Shown here piece by piece: positions 32,837-44,688 of a stretch of 64,000 nucleotides of DNA. This stretch comes from Capronia americana (lineage: Eukaryota; Ascomycota; Eurotiomycetes; Chaetothyriales; Herpotrichiellaceae): the NCBI GenBank assembly GCA_016110215.1, contig JADWQD010000022.1:333365-397364 (forward strand), given 5' to 3'. The notes below the pieces were generated by a model that made no database searches, was not told the DNA's origin, and saw nothing but the letters and a program-made list of their open reading frames with translations. How positions within the stretch are numbered: position 1 is the stretch's first letter; each line of letters starts with the position of its first letter. A program made the translations under genes and the position numbers.

Positions 32837-34782
32837 ATGGCCGGGGTGCCGCAGAAGACTCTGACCTGGCTATACGATGTGTTGAAGCGAGTAAGAAGAG
32901 CCCGTGACATAACACTGGTCGAGTGCTGACCGTAGAAGGAGTATCACGACCCAAATCGAACCTACTCAGACCTTGCCCATGTCCTCGCCCGCAATCCGGG
33001 CTTTGCTCCCAGGACAGATGTCTACAGTGCGTCGCGCGAATGAAGCAAGGACACCATGCTGATAGCTTCTTTCAGCATTCGAGACTGGGGCGCCGGCGCT
33101 CCTGGTGGTGTTCACAGGCACCATCCCGGTGAACTTTCGAGGCAACACCTACCGGTTTCCTGTTGCAATATGGGTTCCGCACGCCTACCCCTACGAAGCA
33201 CCCATGTGCTATGTCACTCCGACCGATGATATGATCATTCGGCCAGGCCAGCATGTCGGCGGAGACGGAAGAATATATCATCCTTACCTGGCACACTGGC
33301 GGGAACACTGGGAGGTGAGTCAAAAATGAAACGCAGTTAAAGCAGAGGCTGGTCATATATTAACATGACGGATCTTTGCAGAGATCGAACGCCTTGGACT
33401 TTTTGTCCATTCTCTCCGAGATTTTTGCAAAGGAGCCTCCGGTCATGTCGAGGACAGCACCGCCGCAGCAGAGACCAGTTCAACCTGCTCCCCCGCCTGT
33501 CCCACCTTTACCGAGAGAGATGCAATCTACACCGCAAAGCATCCCCGGCACAAGTCCTCCTCCAGCAGGACAACAGCTCGGACCTCCTCCTCCACCTCCT
33601 CCTCCGCCAAAACAACCTCCGCAAGGTAGCCTTTCAAGTCCGGCACCAGGGAGTCCAGGCCCAAATACCGGTCCCCCAAGGCCGGGACGTTACGATGCTC
33701 CACCGCCTCTACCGGGTCAAGGCCAGCCTCAAAAGCCCCCGCCTGCGCAAGGGAACGGTGAAGTGCAAAGGCCACCGAGCGGGATGAATTATATGCCTCA
33801 GCGGTCAAGCAGTCTGAGGCACTCCATGCCGCCTCCGCTACCCTCGCAGCAGCAACAACCAGGATATGAATCACAGCACTATCGGGGTCAATCATCTCGA
33901 CCGGGAGAACCACAGCAATATACCCAACCCCAGCCCAACCAGCAGCCTCCTTATGTAACAAGTCCACCACCCGCTCCAGGCCAGGTCCAAGGGTATAATC
34001 AAGACCAGTACCGCCAGACACCTGCCCAAGGACGTCCTGAACGACCTATATCTCAACACTATCCTCAGCCGCATCAGCCTCCTCACTCTCAATATCAGCA
34101 GCAGCATGCTCAACCACAGTTTCAGGCACCTAAGCCGGCCCCTCCACCGCAACCAAATCTTCTCGACTCCCCCTTCGATCTTCCCTTACCAGCACCTACC
34201 TCTTCCGCCTCTCATCCGGTATCAAACATTCCAGCACCGCCTATACCTGTGAACCCCGAGAAGGAAGCTCTGCTAACCCACCTCTCTCACCTCCTCACGA
34301 CCTCTCTCCACCAACAGATCTCCCACAATTCCTCGGCTTTACAACCCCTCTCGTCGCAACACGCCGCATTACAGCAAACGATGCAGACACTTAACAGCGA
34401 GTTGGCAAACTTGAAAACCTTACACGCAACGTTATCGTCAAACATCTCCCTCCTGCAGAGCTCTCTAACCAAAGCCGATGGCACAATTTCTTCGGCGCAC
34501 ACGCGCGCTTCCAGGAACGAGATCCCCGCGGTGGATGAAATGCTCACCGCTCCTACAGTCGTGGCTCGCCAACTGTATGACGCAGCATGCGAAGAGAGAG
34601 GCATCGAAGCCGCGATATTAGCCCTGCAAGAAGGGTTCGTCAGAGGGAGAGTAAGCAGTGAAGTTTGGGCAAGACGAACCAGGGAGTTGGCTAGAGAAGA
34701 GTTCAAAAGGAGATGGATGGTCAAGAAGATCGGCCAAGGGATGGGCTTGGACTTGGAGGCGGGAGCCTATGGACGACAGTAG
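32837..34782 (+). CDS. VPS23: ESCRT-I subunit Vps23/Tsg101 (UEV-domain protein)
   Basis: It binds ubiquitinated cargo on endosomes and starts its sorting into multivesicular bodies; in filamentous fungi ESCRT-I also supports pH signalling. Four exons (32837-32890, 32936-33026, 33076-33314, 33382-34782) give 594 residues, phase kept. The UEV domain (1-145) lacks the catalytic cysteine of ubiquitin ligases: TFETGAPALLVVFTGTIPV, FRFP-like GNTYRFPVAIWVPHAYPYEA and GRIYHPYLAHW. A long Pro/Gln-rich linker (about 150-410) follows, with PPPPPPP runs encoded by CCT repeats. A coiled coil (about 430-500) and a C-terminal steadiness box (EIPAVDEMLTAPTVVARQLY onward) complete the family layout. Confidence 0.93.
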
Positions 34783-35122
34783 AAGGAGTCATCCGCCTGA
34801 GGGACGAGAAAGACCGTCGATCGAGGTACGGCGAGATCTGACTGAATAAGGACCTTATGTCGTGTTCTGCGAGGGCGATGAGAGATATACTTATACTCTC
34901 CAAAAATCTGTCCTCCGTGCCTTCGTAACCTCTTGAAAAGATGGCATTGCACCACTCCGTACTTTCGAGCCATGTGATCAAGAACCTGGCATATGTACTG
35001 TACAAGCGGCAGCTGTCGCCGCTACCGTTAGTTACATACCCATGACCGTCATCCGCTTGTAGTTTTGGTTTTCATACCTACCCAGCATCCATCCCTACAC
35101 ATCTGCTCTGCTCTGTGCACAG

Positions 35123-35152
35123 ATATATATACGCGCGCGCGCGCGTGTGTGT
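35123..35152. repeat. Alternating purine-pyrimidine run (AT)n(CG)n(TG)n
   Basis: ATATATAT is followed by ACGCGCGCGCGCGCG and then TGTGTGT. Such runs favour left-handed Z-DNA under supercoiling. Confidence 0.9.
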
Positions 35153-35513
35153 ATTCGCATAGCGTCACAATTCCAATAGACTAGCCCAAAAGCAGGAGCA
35201 TAGCGGAGGAAGAAAAGGGGGAGGAAGAGGAAGGGTTGATCTATCTTTGGCAGCTCAGAAGATGGCGGTAGTGTCATGGCACGGTCTAGGGTGATTATCA
35301 AGTGAGCTGTTGTTCAGCTTCATTTCATCCATTGTTCTGAGACGACGATACATGCTGTTTCAGGCCAGTTGATCGATTCAGCCCGGCGCCCACTTTCCTT
35401 CGTGGAATGGATCGATCGTCTCCATCGTCGTGCTCTCATGTCCGAGCGTACAGCCAGGACAAGCATCGTTCCCATTTCCCTGCCGCCCAGCTCGCATTGT
35501 CCAATCTCGAATC

Positions 35514-35530
35514 AAAAAAAAAAAAAAAAA
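35514..35530 (+). repeat. Homopolymer A17
   Basis: Seventeen consecutive A residues lie 33 bp beyond the stop codon of the AT-hook gene. On that gene's strand this is a T tract, so it is not an encoded poly(A) tail. Confidence 0.95.
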
Positions 35531-35562
35531 CAGTGGGCACTACCTACACCTGGCCGTACCAT

Positions 35563-38500
35563 CTAAAGTCCCCAGTCTGTAATGTTAAAGTCTGCACTCT
35601 CATTGAACACCTGGATCCAGTCGAAGTCTGTTGGTACGTCAAGCATAGCCAACCCGTTGACGTCTGCACCTCCATCAGGCGGAGTAAGAAGAGCGACAGT
35701 GTCTGGGGAAGTGGTTTCAACATCGGATGTTGGCGTCACCTTGGAGCCATCAGCCCCATTGTTCCCATGCATATTCACATTCCCACCGGTATCCGTATTG
35801 TTGACAGGGATAGGAGTCGGCGTTGTCGCTACAGTTTCGGATAGGAGCATCTCGGCGTAACCGATCGAGGGAGCGCGAACATCAATGTTTGACAAGGGGT
35901 GCTCAAAGGGAGGCCCAGCTGCGGTACCGCTCGGACTAGTGATCATGGGTGGATTGATCGGGCACATGTTCACATTCATGTGTGCGGGGAGTCCCATGCT
36001 CATGAGCCCATTCGGATCTGCGTTCGTGTCGAAGTCCAGATTCATGTCCATGCCCATCATGTCTGTAAAGTCGATGTTTAGCAGCGGAAGGCCAACTCCT
36101 CCACAGCTCATGTTGTTAGACGTCGGAAACAGGGAGCTGTTCAGGAAATCGTCAACCGTGGAGCTCGCGTCAAAGATTGGGCCAAAGTCCATGCCGGGAG
36201 CAACACAGCCGCGGAGCTGTGCTCCAGTCCGACGATTGGTCTCTTCGACGGTCTCGTTGATAGTGTTGGGGCACGAGCCGGTGGAGGTCAGCTGCTGAGG
36301 TGTAGGAAGATGAGATCGCAGTGGAGTGGGGGTTTGAGTCGCGGCGGTCTCGATGGGAGTGGGGTTCCAGGCATGAACCTGCTGGTGAATGTGCCCTGGT
36401 GTCTGCATATGCTGCGCATTTGACACTTGAACATTTCCTCCAGGCGTTCCGATCTTAGGATCAGAGACCGGTGTGTTGTGGCCTTGAACGCGTCTCTTGC
36501 CCGGGGCGTTCTGGACCTTTTTCGCCAATGGGGAAGCAGTCTGAAGAGAAGTGCCGACCATGTTTTGACCTGACTTCCAAAGAGCCGAGCGGCCTCGAGG
36601 TGCAGGTGTGGGCGTTCCTTGCGGTCCTGTACTGGCAGCGGATGGGCTGGATCCTACCATCTGCAGGGGGGTGCCGATGGGATTTTGAGGCGTGCCCTGT
36701 TGACCTCGTCGCTGCCGCAAAATGCGCATTTGCTGGCCTGGGGAAGCTTGCAAAAATTGTCCTTGATCCTGAGTCTCCATCGCCGTTTGGAGTTGTTGTT
36801 TTTGCCCTCGAAGCTGTAGTCGAGTTGGGGTTTGAGCCCGCGAAGGAGAATTAAACTGACTGCCTGCGGATCGCTGAGTACAGCCCTGCATGCGTGAGGC
36901 AGATTGCATCTGCATCTGGCGACTTATCTGCATCTGATTCTTGTGCTCCATAAGCATCGGAGCCTGAAGCTGAGCCTGGGAGATGAAGAGTCCTGCAAGG
37001 CTATCTTGGGTCTCCGCGTCACCTTGATCCATGTCCCCAGATGACCTCTGCAGGTTCGCGTTCATGCCACCCCGCATCATCTGTGACGCAGTACGCTTCT
37101 GCCCAGCTTTGACGTGGTCTTCATGCTCCGGTTTGGGCCAGTCGAACGATCCGGTGGGCATAGGGATGGGATAGTCATACTCGTTTCTGCCTGGAGTCGT
37201 GGACAGAGGAGGTAACATGTCGCCCAGCGAACTGTCGATCCAGTTCTTCATGTCACCAATATTGTTCCTTGAACACAATCCAGGATCGAATGTTCCAGTT
37301 CCTTGATGGCTTTGCGCGTAGACATACTGCTGGGTTTCCCATTCACTCTCTATATTTGCGACAATCTGTTGCGCACCCACCGAACTTATGCGTGTGCGCT
37401 TAGCTGGAGGATATGACAGTTCGTTCCGGAGAAGAGTATCATTGCGCATTTTCTCCATCAGCGTGGCCGGATTTGGGGGTGAATTGAACTTGACAGAGGG
37501 GGCTTGATATCTCGGGTCGATCATATTTAGGGCGGGTCCACCAAACATCGAACTTTGTTCTCGAGTAATGGGCGACGAGGTAGACATATTCTGCGTTGGC
37601 AGTTGCCTATTGCCAGCCGGAATGGGAGAGCCAAAAATGTCCATCAGAGCGGCTGTAGCTTGTCTCGCTGGTGCAGTCGTCGGTGCGAAAGGACTACCAA
37701 GTAGCTGTTTGGCCGAAGTCTTTCGTCGCGGGGTCTTCGGCTCAAGGTATTGAGGCTCGGCAAAATCATTCCCATTTCCATTGAATTCACTGTCAGCCAA
37801 CCTCAATTCTGCTGAATTTTCCCCATTTGCCGTATCGGAAGTAAGAGCCTCGGCAGCAAGTGAAGCTTTCGGTAACCTTAGGGAGGGCGGAGTGCACGAT
37901 TTCTCCAGGGCCTGGATCGAACGTGAATTAGAGTAGGGTGTCGCAGGTGATGTATCGGGTGCGGTAAGGGATTTGGTGGTCCGGTTATTGGCGGTATTGG
38001 TAGTGCCAGGGGTTAAGCATAGCGGAGAGGACTCCAGCGTCGGAAAGGGATCGTTGACGCAGAGCTGTGTGTCGGAGATGTCCAGATTCGCAGAATTTGA
38101 AGAAATATCCATGATCTTGTTCCATTCCTCGTCATTACCTTGGATGGGGCTTGGGCTTAGTGCGGTGTAATCGAGTAGCGCCTTCATCAATTGTTCGTGG
38201 TGAGAGTCTTGGAAGATGGTGTCAGGACGTGGACTTTCTTGTATAGACCTGAAAAGATTGTCAAGCCCGTCGTTTGCAGTGAGATTTTCGTTGTCAGTGT
38301 CGATCTCCGTGGCGAACTGATATGGATGTGAAGGGATGTCAGCTAGAGACGGGTCAGTCATATCACGAGGCTGTGCGTTCGAAAAAGCTGATCATCACCA
38401 GTAGATCTTGTAGCACGGTTCCAGTCGGATGGAGCAGCTCTGGAACTTGGAACCGGGCTGCTGTTCGGGGCAGTCGTTGTCGAATTGTTTGAGCGAGGTT

Positions 38501-38564
38501 GGTCGACCTTCCGAGGACGTCCTCGCTTCTTCTTCGCAGGAGTCTCCATTCCGACAGCAGTCAT
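35563..38564 (-). CDS. AT-hook, Gln/Met-rich nuclear protein of unknown function
   Basis: Exons 38399-38564 and 35563-38342 give 981 residues. The 56-bp intron has an ATGACTGAC branch region and a GTCTCTAG acceptor; phase is kept (STG joins ADIPSHPY). Near the start, KKKRGRPRKVD is a textbook AT-hook, the minor-groove DNA-binding motif with the GRP core, which argues for a chromatin or transcription role. The rest has no domain I recognise. It holds acidic Asn/Ser-rich parts, a Met/Gln-rich segment (about 455-530) and Pro/Thr-rich linkers (about 560-700). An Asp/Met-rich section (GLPLLNIDFTDMMGMDMNLD) and an acidic C-terminus with DFDWIQVFNESADFNITDW, which looks like an activation domain, follow. 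A regulator or co-activator is the best guess. Confidence 0.8.
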
Positions 38565-39722
38565 CTGTAGGCGCACCTCCAGCCGGACCCTGAGCTTGCG
38601 ATGGCAGTAGAAGATGCAGGAAAAAGGGGAAATAACGGGCAATGCAGAGCAACTGCGAAGCTGAGAATGAAATGACAGCTGACGAAGTTGACAGGAGCGG
38701 TAGGTGGGCAAAAAAGAGTTGGAAAAACTCGCTCACGTTGTCGCAGCCTCGTTGTTGGCATGGGTGCGGCAGGATTGAGAGCCCCCTTGGCGGCGATGAT
38801 GAATAGTGAGTGGGCGAAACTGCCAGACCCTTTCTGTAAAGGCGGCGAGTGATATTGATCGAGGCGTGACCCTGGGTGAACCCAGTATTGCCGCATCTCT
38901 CTGCCAAACATAGCATCTGGAGACTGGTGCACATGATCGCTGCGTCAAACAAGTGGCCACGAACGACCTCCTTTTCCTACAGCTTCCTTGGTGATCCTGG
39001 CCAGGCTGCTTGTCACGTCCTATGGCGCTTGTCTCCGACTAGGGCGTGAGAGAGATCTTCGGCCCAACAGCTTCCGTCTACTAGATCTGTCATGATCAAT
39101 ACTGAGCCGAACGACACTGAGAGCGCTGACATTGGCGGAGAGCATCGCACCCGTCCACCAGCTACCCTGGTGTTAGACATCGGTGGGTTCGTGGGCCCGC
39201 TGCACCTCATATTGAACAATCCTGTAAAAACATGACTCGCGCAAGGAGAACCTAGGAGAAGTGTAACAGCAAATGGCAGGTCTGCACCATGACCGTTTTG
39301 CAACCTTCTCGCAGTAAATTCAGACCCGGTTGCATAATGGAATGATGTGGAAGATCAGAGAGAAGGATCACATTGTCAAGGACAGTTATGGTGGTGGCTC
39401 CTTACAGCAGCAGTCCTATTTTCAACAGAAAGCAGTATTTCGAAACTCCGTGTCAACACTGCCTTGACAGAGTGAAGATGGTGCGCAAGTGACATGAAAG
39501 TTGATGTAACGAAAGATCAAAGTCGAAATGAAGTGTGAAGTCAGTCTTGACTCGGGTTCCGGCACAACTTCGGGCCGATAATCGTGGCGCTGTGGCGCTC
39601 GGGGGTACGTGTTTGCCTTTTCACTGTTGAATAGCATGCTTCTTATGTTCAGCTCCAAGTGTATGTGCACAAGGATTTCCCACAGGTCAGGAAATGCAAA
39701 AATGCTCTCGAAAATGCGATCT
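38565..39722. other. Intergenic region, IDO to AT-hook gene
   Basis: About 1.16 kb. Its left part, next to 38564, is the promoter of the AT-hook gene and its right part is the IDO 3' flank, since both genes read on the minus strand. Open frames on the minus strand lack domains. Confidence 0.5.
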
Positions 39723-41288
39723 TCAGTAAGCGCAAAGACCACCACCGGCGTCCTCGAGATCCCATGCACCGGCCATGCCCACGGTCTGAGGTTCTTCTGA
39801 ATCCAGGTTCTCAGCTCGAGTAATTCTGTCTTCAGAGGCGATCTCTGCGTCGGCTTCCGTGCGTCGTCCACCCATGAGCAGCTTGCGGGCCCATGCGTCA
39901 ATGGCAGGCTCGCCTGTCTCATCTCTCGCCTGCTTCAAGAAGGGAATCAAGGCCGTGCCGCCAGTTCCACGCATCTTCTTTTTCTTTGCAGCGCCTGTCT
40001 CATCAGGTCTACCATAGCGGATCCCAGCTATACCTGTGCCGCCTCTGGGAATTGGCTCTGGACTGCTCTCCCGCCGAGTTCTTGACATGCTTCTGGACTC
40101 TCTACTCTTGACGATGATATATCTGGATACCATCTGGATGTGCTTGTCCCGGAGAGCTCGAAGCATCGCTAAGCACGCATCATACGCGACGGTCAATTGG
40201 CGATTAGATCGGTTATAGTCGACGAAGTCTCGGATGTTGGCAACCGCCTCCACAGCCTGCAAAAATCGTCGATGAGGACCAGGCATGTATTGTCTCATCT
40301 CGTGGATGAAATTGTGTCTTGGTTTCGGTGCTGCCCCAGGCTCGGCTTCGGACTCGGAAGTCTCGTCCTTCTTGGATCCGGTGGGTCTGTGTTCGACTCC
40401 AAGAACGATATCGAAGAACTGGATCATGCTGCTCTGCGCATTTGATCCGCCGCCGTACTGCCGCCACCGGGACGTCTGCCGATTTCCGTCGTCATAGAAC
40501 ACCCCGTGCGGCAAGCCGGCGTCTTTCATATTCTTACTGCCTGCTAGAAAAGGTCGTATCCGGTGATAGAAGACGTGAGGGTCGCAACTGTCGTACATCC
40601 TGACCAGGAGCGTACCCAGTTCGTCCAGCGTCTGCGCAAACGACTGGAGGCACTTTGTGACCTTTTCAGCATCGTTGTCGCGTGCGGCTTGTATCGCTTC
40701 TAGCATGAGGGGTATTGACGGGCCTCCTTTTGCTTCCATAGCCACGCTGACTAGATAGAACCATTGTTCGTCGAGTGAACCGGTGAAGGTTGTTAAAATC
40801 GACAGGTTTTCGAGAGCAAGGGAATTCGACATAAACAGCGGCTTCCAATTCCATAATACCAGGCCCGCATACGTCGCCACGGGGGGCAGTTCCAGGTACT
40901 CGCAGACCTGAAGAAGGGGGTAAGTGATGGCTGGTGGTAGTCTCTGCACTCCTTGTTAGCAAAATTCTTTGCGACGCCGCCACGGAAGAGAACACACCTC
41001 GGAGGGCTTATCCCCGCCCCAGATGTAGCCGTGTGCCAGGAACGTCAGAACAGTATATGCTCTGCGCCACTCAGCCTCGGTTTCCAAGTGGACTGCGGGG
41101 ATGACGGGGAGTTTGTCGATGACTGCTCGCAGTCTCTTGGACAGTAAGAGGGACTGGAAGTTATTCATTATCCGCTCCCAGCGGTCGTATACAGGGTGCG
41201 GAAGACATTGAAGAGGCAGTTCCGAGGGGAGGAACCCTCTCTCTGGCGAAATGCCATAGTCTTCGACCGAGGGAATTGGAGGGAGCAT
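39723..41288 (-). CDS. Indoleamine 2,3-dioxygenase
   Basis: A heme enzyme that opens the indole ring of tryptophan to N-formylkynurenine, the first step of de novo NAD synthesis (BNA2 in yeast). Exons 40998-41288 and 39723-40943 (54-bp intron) give 503 residues. Family blocks are RRAYTVLTFLAHGYIWGG, LPPVATYAGLVLWNWKP, GGSNAQSSMIQFFDIVLG and MRQYMPGPHRRFLQ. His365, in RDKHIQMVSRYI, matches the proximal heme ligand (His346 of human IDO1). The C-terminal 100 residues (Arg/Ser-rich SMSRTRRESSPEP, KKKK, acidic end) go beyond the core, as in many fungal IDOs. The intron lies between the small and large domain parts. All core residues look intact. Confidence 0.95.
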
Positions 41289-42202
41289 GGTGATTTTCGT
41301 CTGTGAAGGTCGACTCGATTGCCACAAGGCGCAGTGGCCGGTCACTTATTGAATTCAACAGGAGACAGGAAGTGCATTGGTCAGCAGATGGAAGGTGGTC
41401 ACGAGGATAAGGAAAAGAAACAAATTCCAGCAAAGCAGGATCTTGTGTAAGAGAAAATACTAATCTAGACTTTGCGCCTTGGATTAATGGATATGTCGGC
41501 GAACCGTCCGCCCGGTAGCGGGTGTGGCCGGGCCAGACTGGACCTGCGAGGGGAGACAGGGAGGAGACAAACCTCTCTCCTGCATCGAGTGATGTGCTTT
41601 CCACAGTGCTATTTCATCATCAATATCCTGCTGATACCATACACGATGCAACTGACCGCGTGGGCACCAGGAGGCAAACATCGAATGACCAGGAACTGGC
41701 AGGGCGAGGCTCGGTGTTCTAGTGCCCCTCCCGTCGGGTTTTCCTGCATAAAATCTCGCTATGAAGTCACCCCGCAGGGACCCTGGCGAGCCTGGCGAGC
41801 CTGGAGAACGGATGAACCGCGGAGGAATAGGCGAGAGGCGATCCTGATAGTAGCATCCACGTTATTCCGAGTGCTCTTATTGCTAATCGCTACTTGACCT
41901 CGGTCTTGCTTCGCTCGCTGGGCGCAGCCTTCCACCGAACAGTGACGAGAAACAAAGAAACATCATTTTTCCACCATTGATGCAAGACACTGTCGCCTGC
42001 TTCCTTCGCTATGCATTGACGCTGAACGCTAGACATGGTGAACAGTATTGCTGCACACAGATTCGTGGGCCGACACGAAGAGAGCTTTGGATACAAAACA
42101 CTAGGAAAGAGCACCCGACAACACGTCTGTCCTTTGCTTGTCAACCTGGACCATATCCACATTTCCCGGAGACCAGCACTCAAACGCATGGCCGGACATG
42201 CC
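41289..42202. other. Intergenic region, FHA gene to IDO
   Basis: About 0.9 kb between two minus-strand genes: the 3' flank of the FHA gene and the promoter of IDO. A direct repeat GCGAGCCTGGCGAGCCTGG lies near 41787. No gene is seen. Confidence 0.5.
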
Positions 42203-43738
42203 TCATTTCGGTTTGCGCCAGTAGTATTGCTAATTTCTGGTCAGTGTTTTGCCCCAAAGCAACTTGAATGGGTGATGGCGTACCTTGTGCTGCTTGCGGC
42301 ATGCTCTCAATCCCGGCTTTCGCAAATCGTTGACCACAGCTGCTTTTCTTTGCATATCCTCGTCTTCATCCGGAATATAGTAGAATTCGCTTTCCAGCGG
42401 TTTGCCCGCGGCGTCTTTACCTTCTCTACGGACTTCACCTATGCATGCTGTGCCCTGGACCAGCTGCTTAATCTCATTGATAGACAAAACTCCCGCTTCA
42501 TGTGGCAGATGACTCAGAATAGTCGATAGTGGAGTGGACGACAATCGTGAAAATGCAAGTTGGTTGATGATGTGGCTCTGGACGTCAATTTCTGGCCCCG
42601 TCTTTTTGACTGGCCTCGGGAAATCGTCCGTAGGGGAAGGTTCGGTATGTGAAGAGCGAGCACTGTTGACAGACAAACTAGGATCGGGTGAATCGCCGGC
42701 GGAAATCGATGCCATACGTGGGAGCAGATTAGCACCAAAGAGTCCAAACGAGTGGATGATGGGATCGTTTTCCTCGTCATTATCGGAGAAATCTTCCGTG
42801 GACAGTGAAGTACTGTTCTGTGGGATGTCGGGCTGTTCGGCATTCTGAGATAGTGTTTGCGTAGACTGAGATACTTCGGCAGCACTAACTGTTTTACTGC
42901 TCTGTTCTGCTGGCTCAGGATCCTCGTATATCTCGACAGCTGCTGGTGGGAGTGGCGGGGAGGACGGCATGACGGCTTGAACGGCAGGCGATGGCGAGAT
43001 AGGAGAAGAAAGTCTCTTTCGTGTTTGCATTGGGCTTGGGCTCGGTGGTGTTGAATGGCGTAGCATGACACGTTGCCGCTTGGTAGGCGAATCTTCTTCA
43101 TCCTCGTCTTCGGAAGAGAAAGCACCAAGCTGAGGCTTAGGAGGCCACTCCACCACGACGCGACTGTCATGAACGTCAATCATAATCTCCGAGTTCCTAA
43201 CATCCGTCGAGAACGTCTCTCCCTTCTTGACGTCGTAGACCTGACCCTTGCAATGTATCTTGATACCATTCCACCCCGAACACGTAATCTCGACACGGTC
43301 CCGCTCCAGTCGCGAAGTAGCAGGCTTGTAGCAGGCTTCGACATGAACCCTGGATATCAGCCGGTTCGAGGAGAATTGGTAGTCGCAGGAGGCGCTCGAT
43401 CTGCCCATACGCGTAACTTTCCCATCGGCAGTCAATTGGACGGAGGGGACGGCACCTAGTGGTGTGCGTTCGGCAAGGGTGGAAGAAGTTCTTGGAAGAC
43501 TAGGTCTAGACTTGACTACGCGTGCTGGTGAAGAAGACAATATTGCTGTAGAGGAGGTGGGGACTGGTGTAGGATAGGTCGCGTGGTCATCAAATGCATC
43601 TCGAGTTCGCTTGAGGGGTCGTGGGAGGGCGGGTGAAGATGATAATGGCTCGAACGCGGGAAGCAGCGAGGTTGTGGGTCGTTTCGAGGCCGAAGGAGGA
43701 GAGGCAAGTGTCTTCGCGAGTGTAGTCGCGGGAGACAT
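42203..43738 (-). CDS. FHA-domain transcription regulator (Plm2/Tos4-like)
   Basis: Exons 42284-43738 and 42203-42229 give 493 residues. A Ser/Pro-rich N-terminus precedes the FHA domain (about 100-200): VTRMGRSSASCDYQFSSNRL, then ISRVHVEACY, the phosphothreonine-binding core with the conserved Gly-Arg, Ser-Arg and His. Acidic (SSEDEDEED) and Ser/Pro-rich segments follow. The C-terminal block (about 400-493) predicts helices, with EFYYIPDEDEDMQRKAAV and PGLRACRKQHK. The final exon is only 27 nt and encodes QYYWRKPK plus stop, restoring the basic aromatic tail of the family; without that splice the protein would end in an unrelated sequence. Yeast Plm2 and Tos4 act at G1/S and in the DNA damage response; the role here is by analogy. 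Confidence 0.85.
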
Positions 43739-44688
43739 CTTGTGCTGCTTCAGACCTCAGCTACCTAGGAGCGCGATAGCTGGGGTCGATTGACCAGCTC
43801 AAAGCGCGTCCTCGGCAGAAAGAATGCGAGGTCAATAGACCGAACCTGCTCATGCGATGTTCAGCAGAAGTCAACAGGGTCAACGCAAAGGCAAACAGCA
43901 AGTGAAGTTGAAGCTGGCCACGAGACAGGTCAAGAGAGGTCAGGTAATGGGAGGGCTGAAAGGTGATGGAATGGTCACTTCGAGGGCAACTCACGCGGTG
44001 TGGTTGGAGAACGAGCGGATGTGGAGTTTGGATGGAGTCGGTTCCTCTTCGCGGTCGCGCTACATTTTTCGAGACTGGTGACGCCGCACCTAAAGCGCGT
44101 TTTCGCTCAGGCGTGCAGAGAGTCGCCCTTAGTACGTCAAATTCCGCCCGATGGAAATTATCGAGTTCATCTACGTGTCATGGGAAAGAAAAGGCAGGAT
44201 GTGGAAGAAAAAGACTCGACTTGTCCGTCATTTGTCGGTCACTCCTCCACCAGAGGGTTACATTGCGGTTTCCTGTCCACTGCCAGCACATGCCGGTAGG
44301 TAGTCATGCAGTAGCTAGTAGGAGATACAGCTCGTTTCTCGTCTCCCGGATTGCCGCAAAATTCAATCCCCGCACAACTATATTTGAAGCATTATGGAAC
44401 GCAGCGCTCAAATCTAAGGCCGCCTCGAACCCGGTATCATTTCATGAGAACTTTTGCCGACCGGCTCTGTGCGGGAAGATCTGAGTGAAGCTTGACAGAG
44501 AGGCGATTATGGAAGCGACTATTCGGTAACGTCGATTGATCCAGATGAGGGAAAGCTACGCGACCAAGATCTTATCTTATCACTCGGTTAATGATCGGCC
44601 TCTGAAAGTTTTTGACCGACCATCTTGGACTTTGGAACTTTTTGCGACCGGCAACAATTTCGAGTTCAACTGCATATACGCTTCAACC
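43739..44688. promoter_or_regulatory. Divergent promoter region, FHA gene and L1-domain gene
   Basis: These 950 bp lie between two divergent start codons, so promoters for both genes must be here. Reading frames inside have no domain support. Confidence 0.45.

Larger units (their letters stand above)
34783..35562. other. Convergent intergenic region with simple repeats
   Basis: This interval lies between the Vps23 and AT-hook gene stops. It holds an AT/CG/TG alternating run at 35123-35152 and a 17-base A tract at 35514-35530. No gene is seen. Confidence 0.55.

Noticed and set aside
39422..39922. Minus-strand 166-codon frame overlapping the IDO end
   Set aside because: It overlaps the IDO coding sequence in another frame and has no domain; a shadow frame.
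43963..44484. Plus-strand 173-codon frame in the FHA/L1-domain promoter region
   Set aside because: No motif, arginine- and serine-rich in a way typical of random frames, and it would leave no promoter for the flanking genes.
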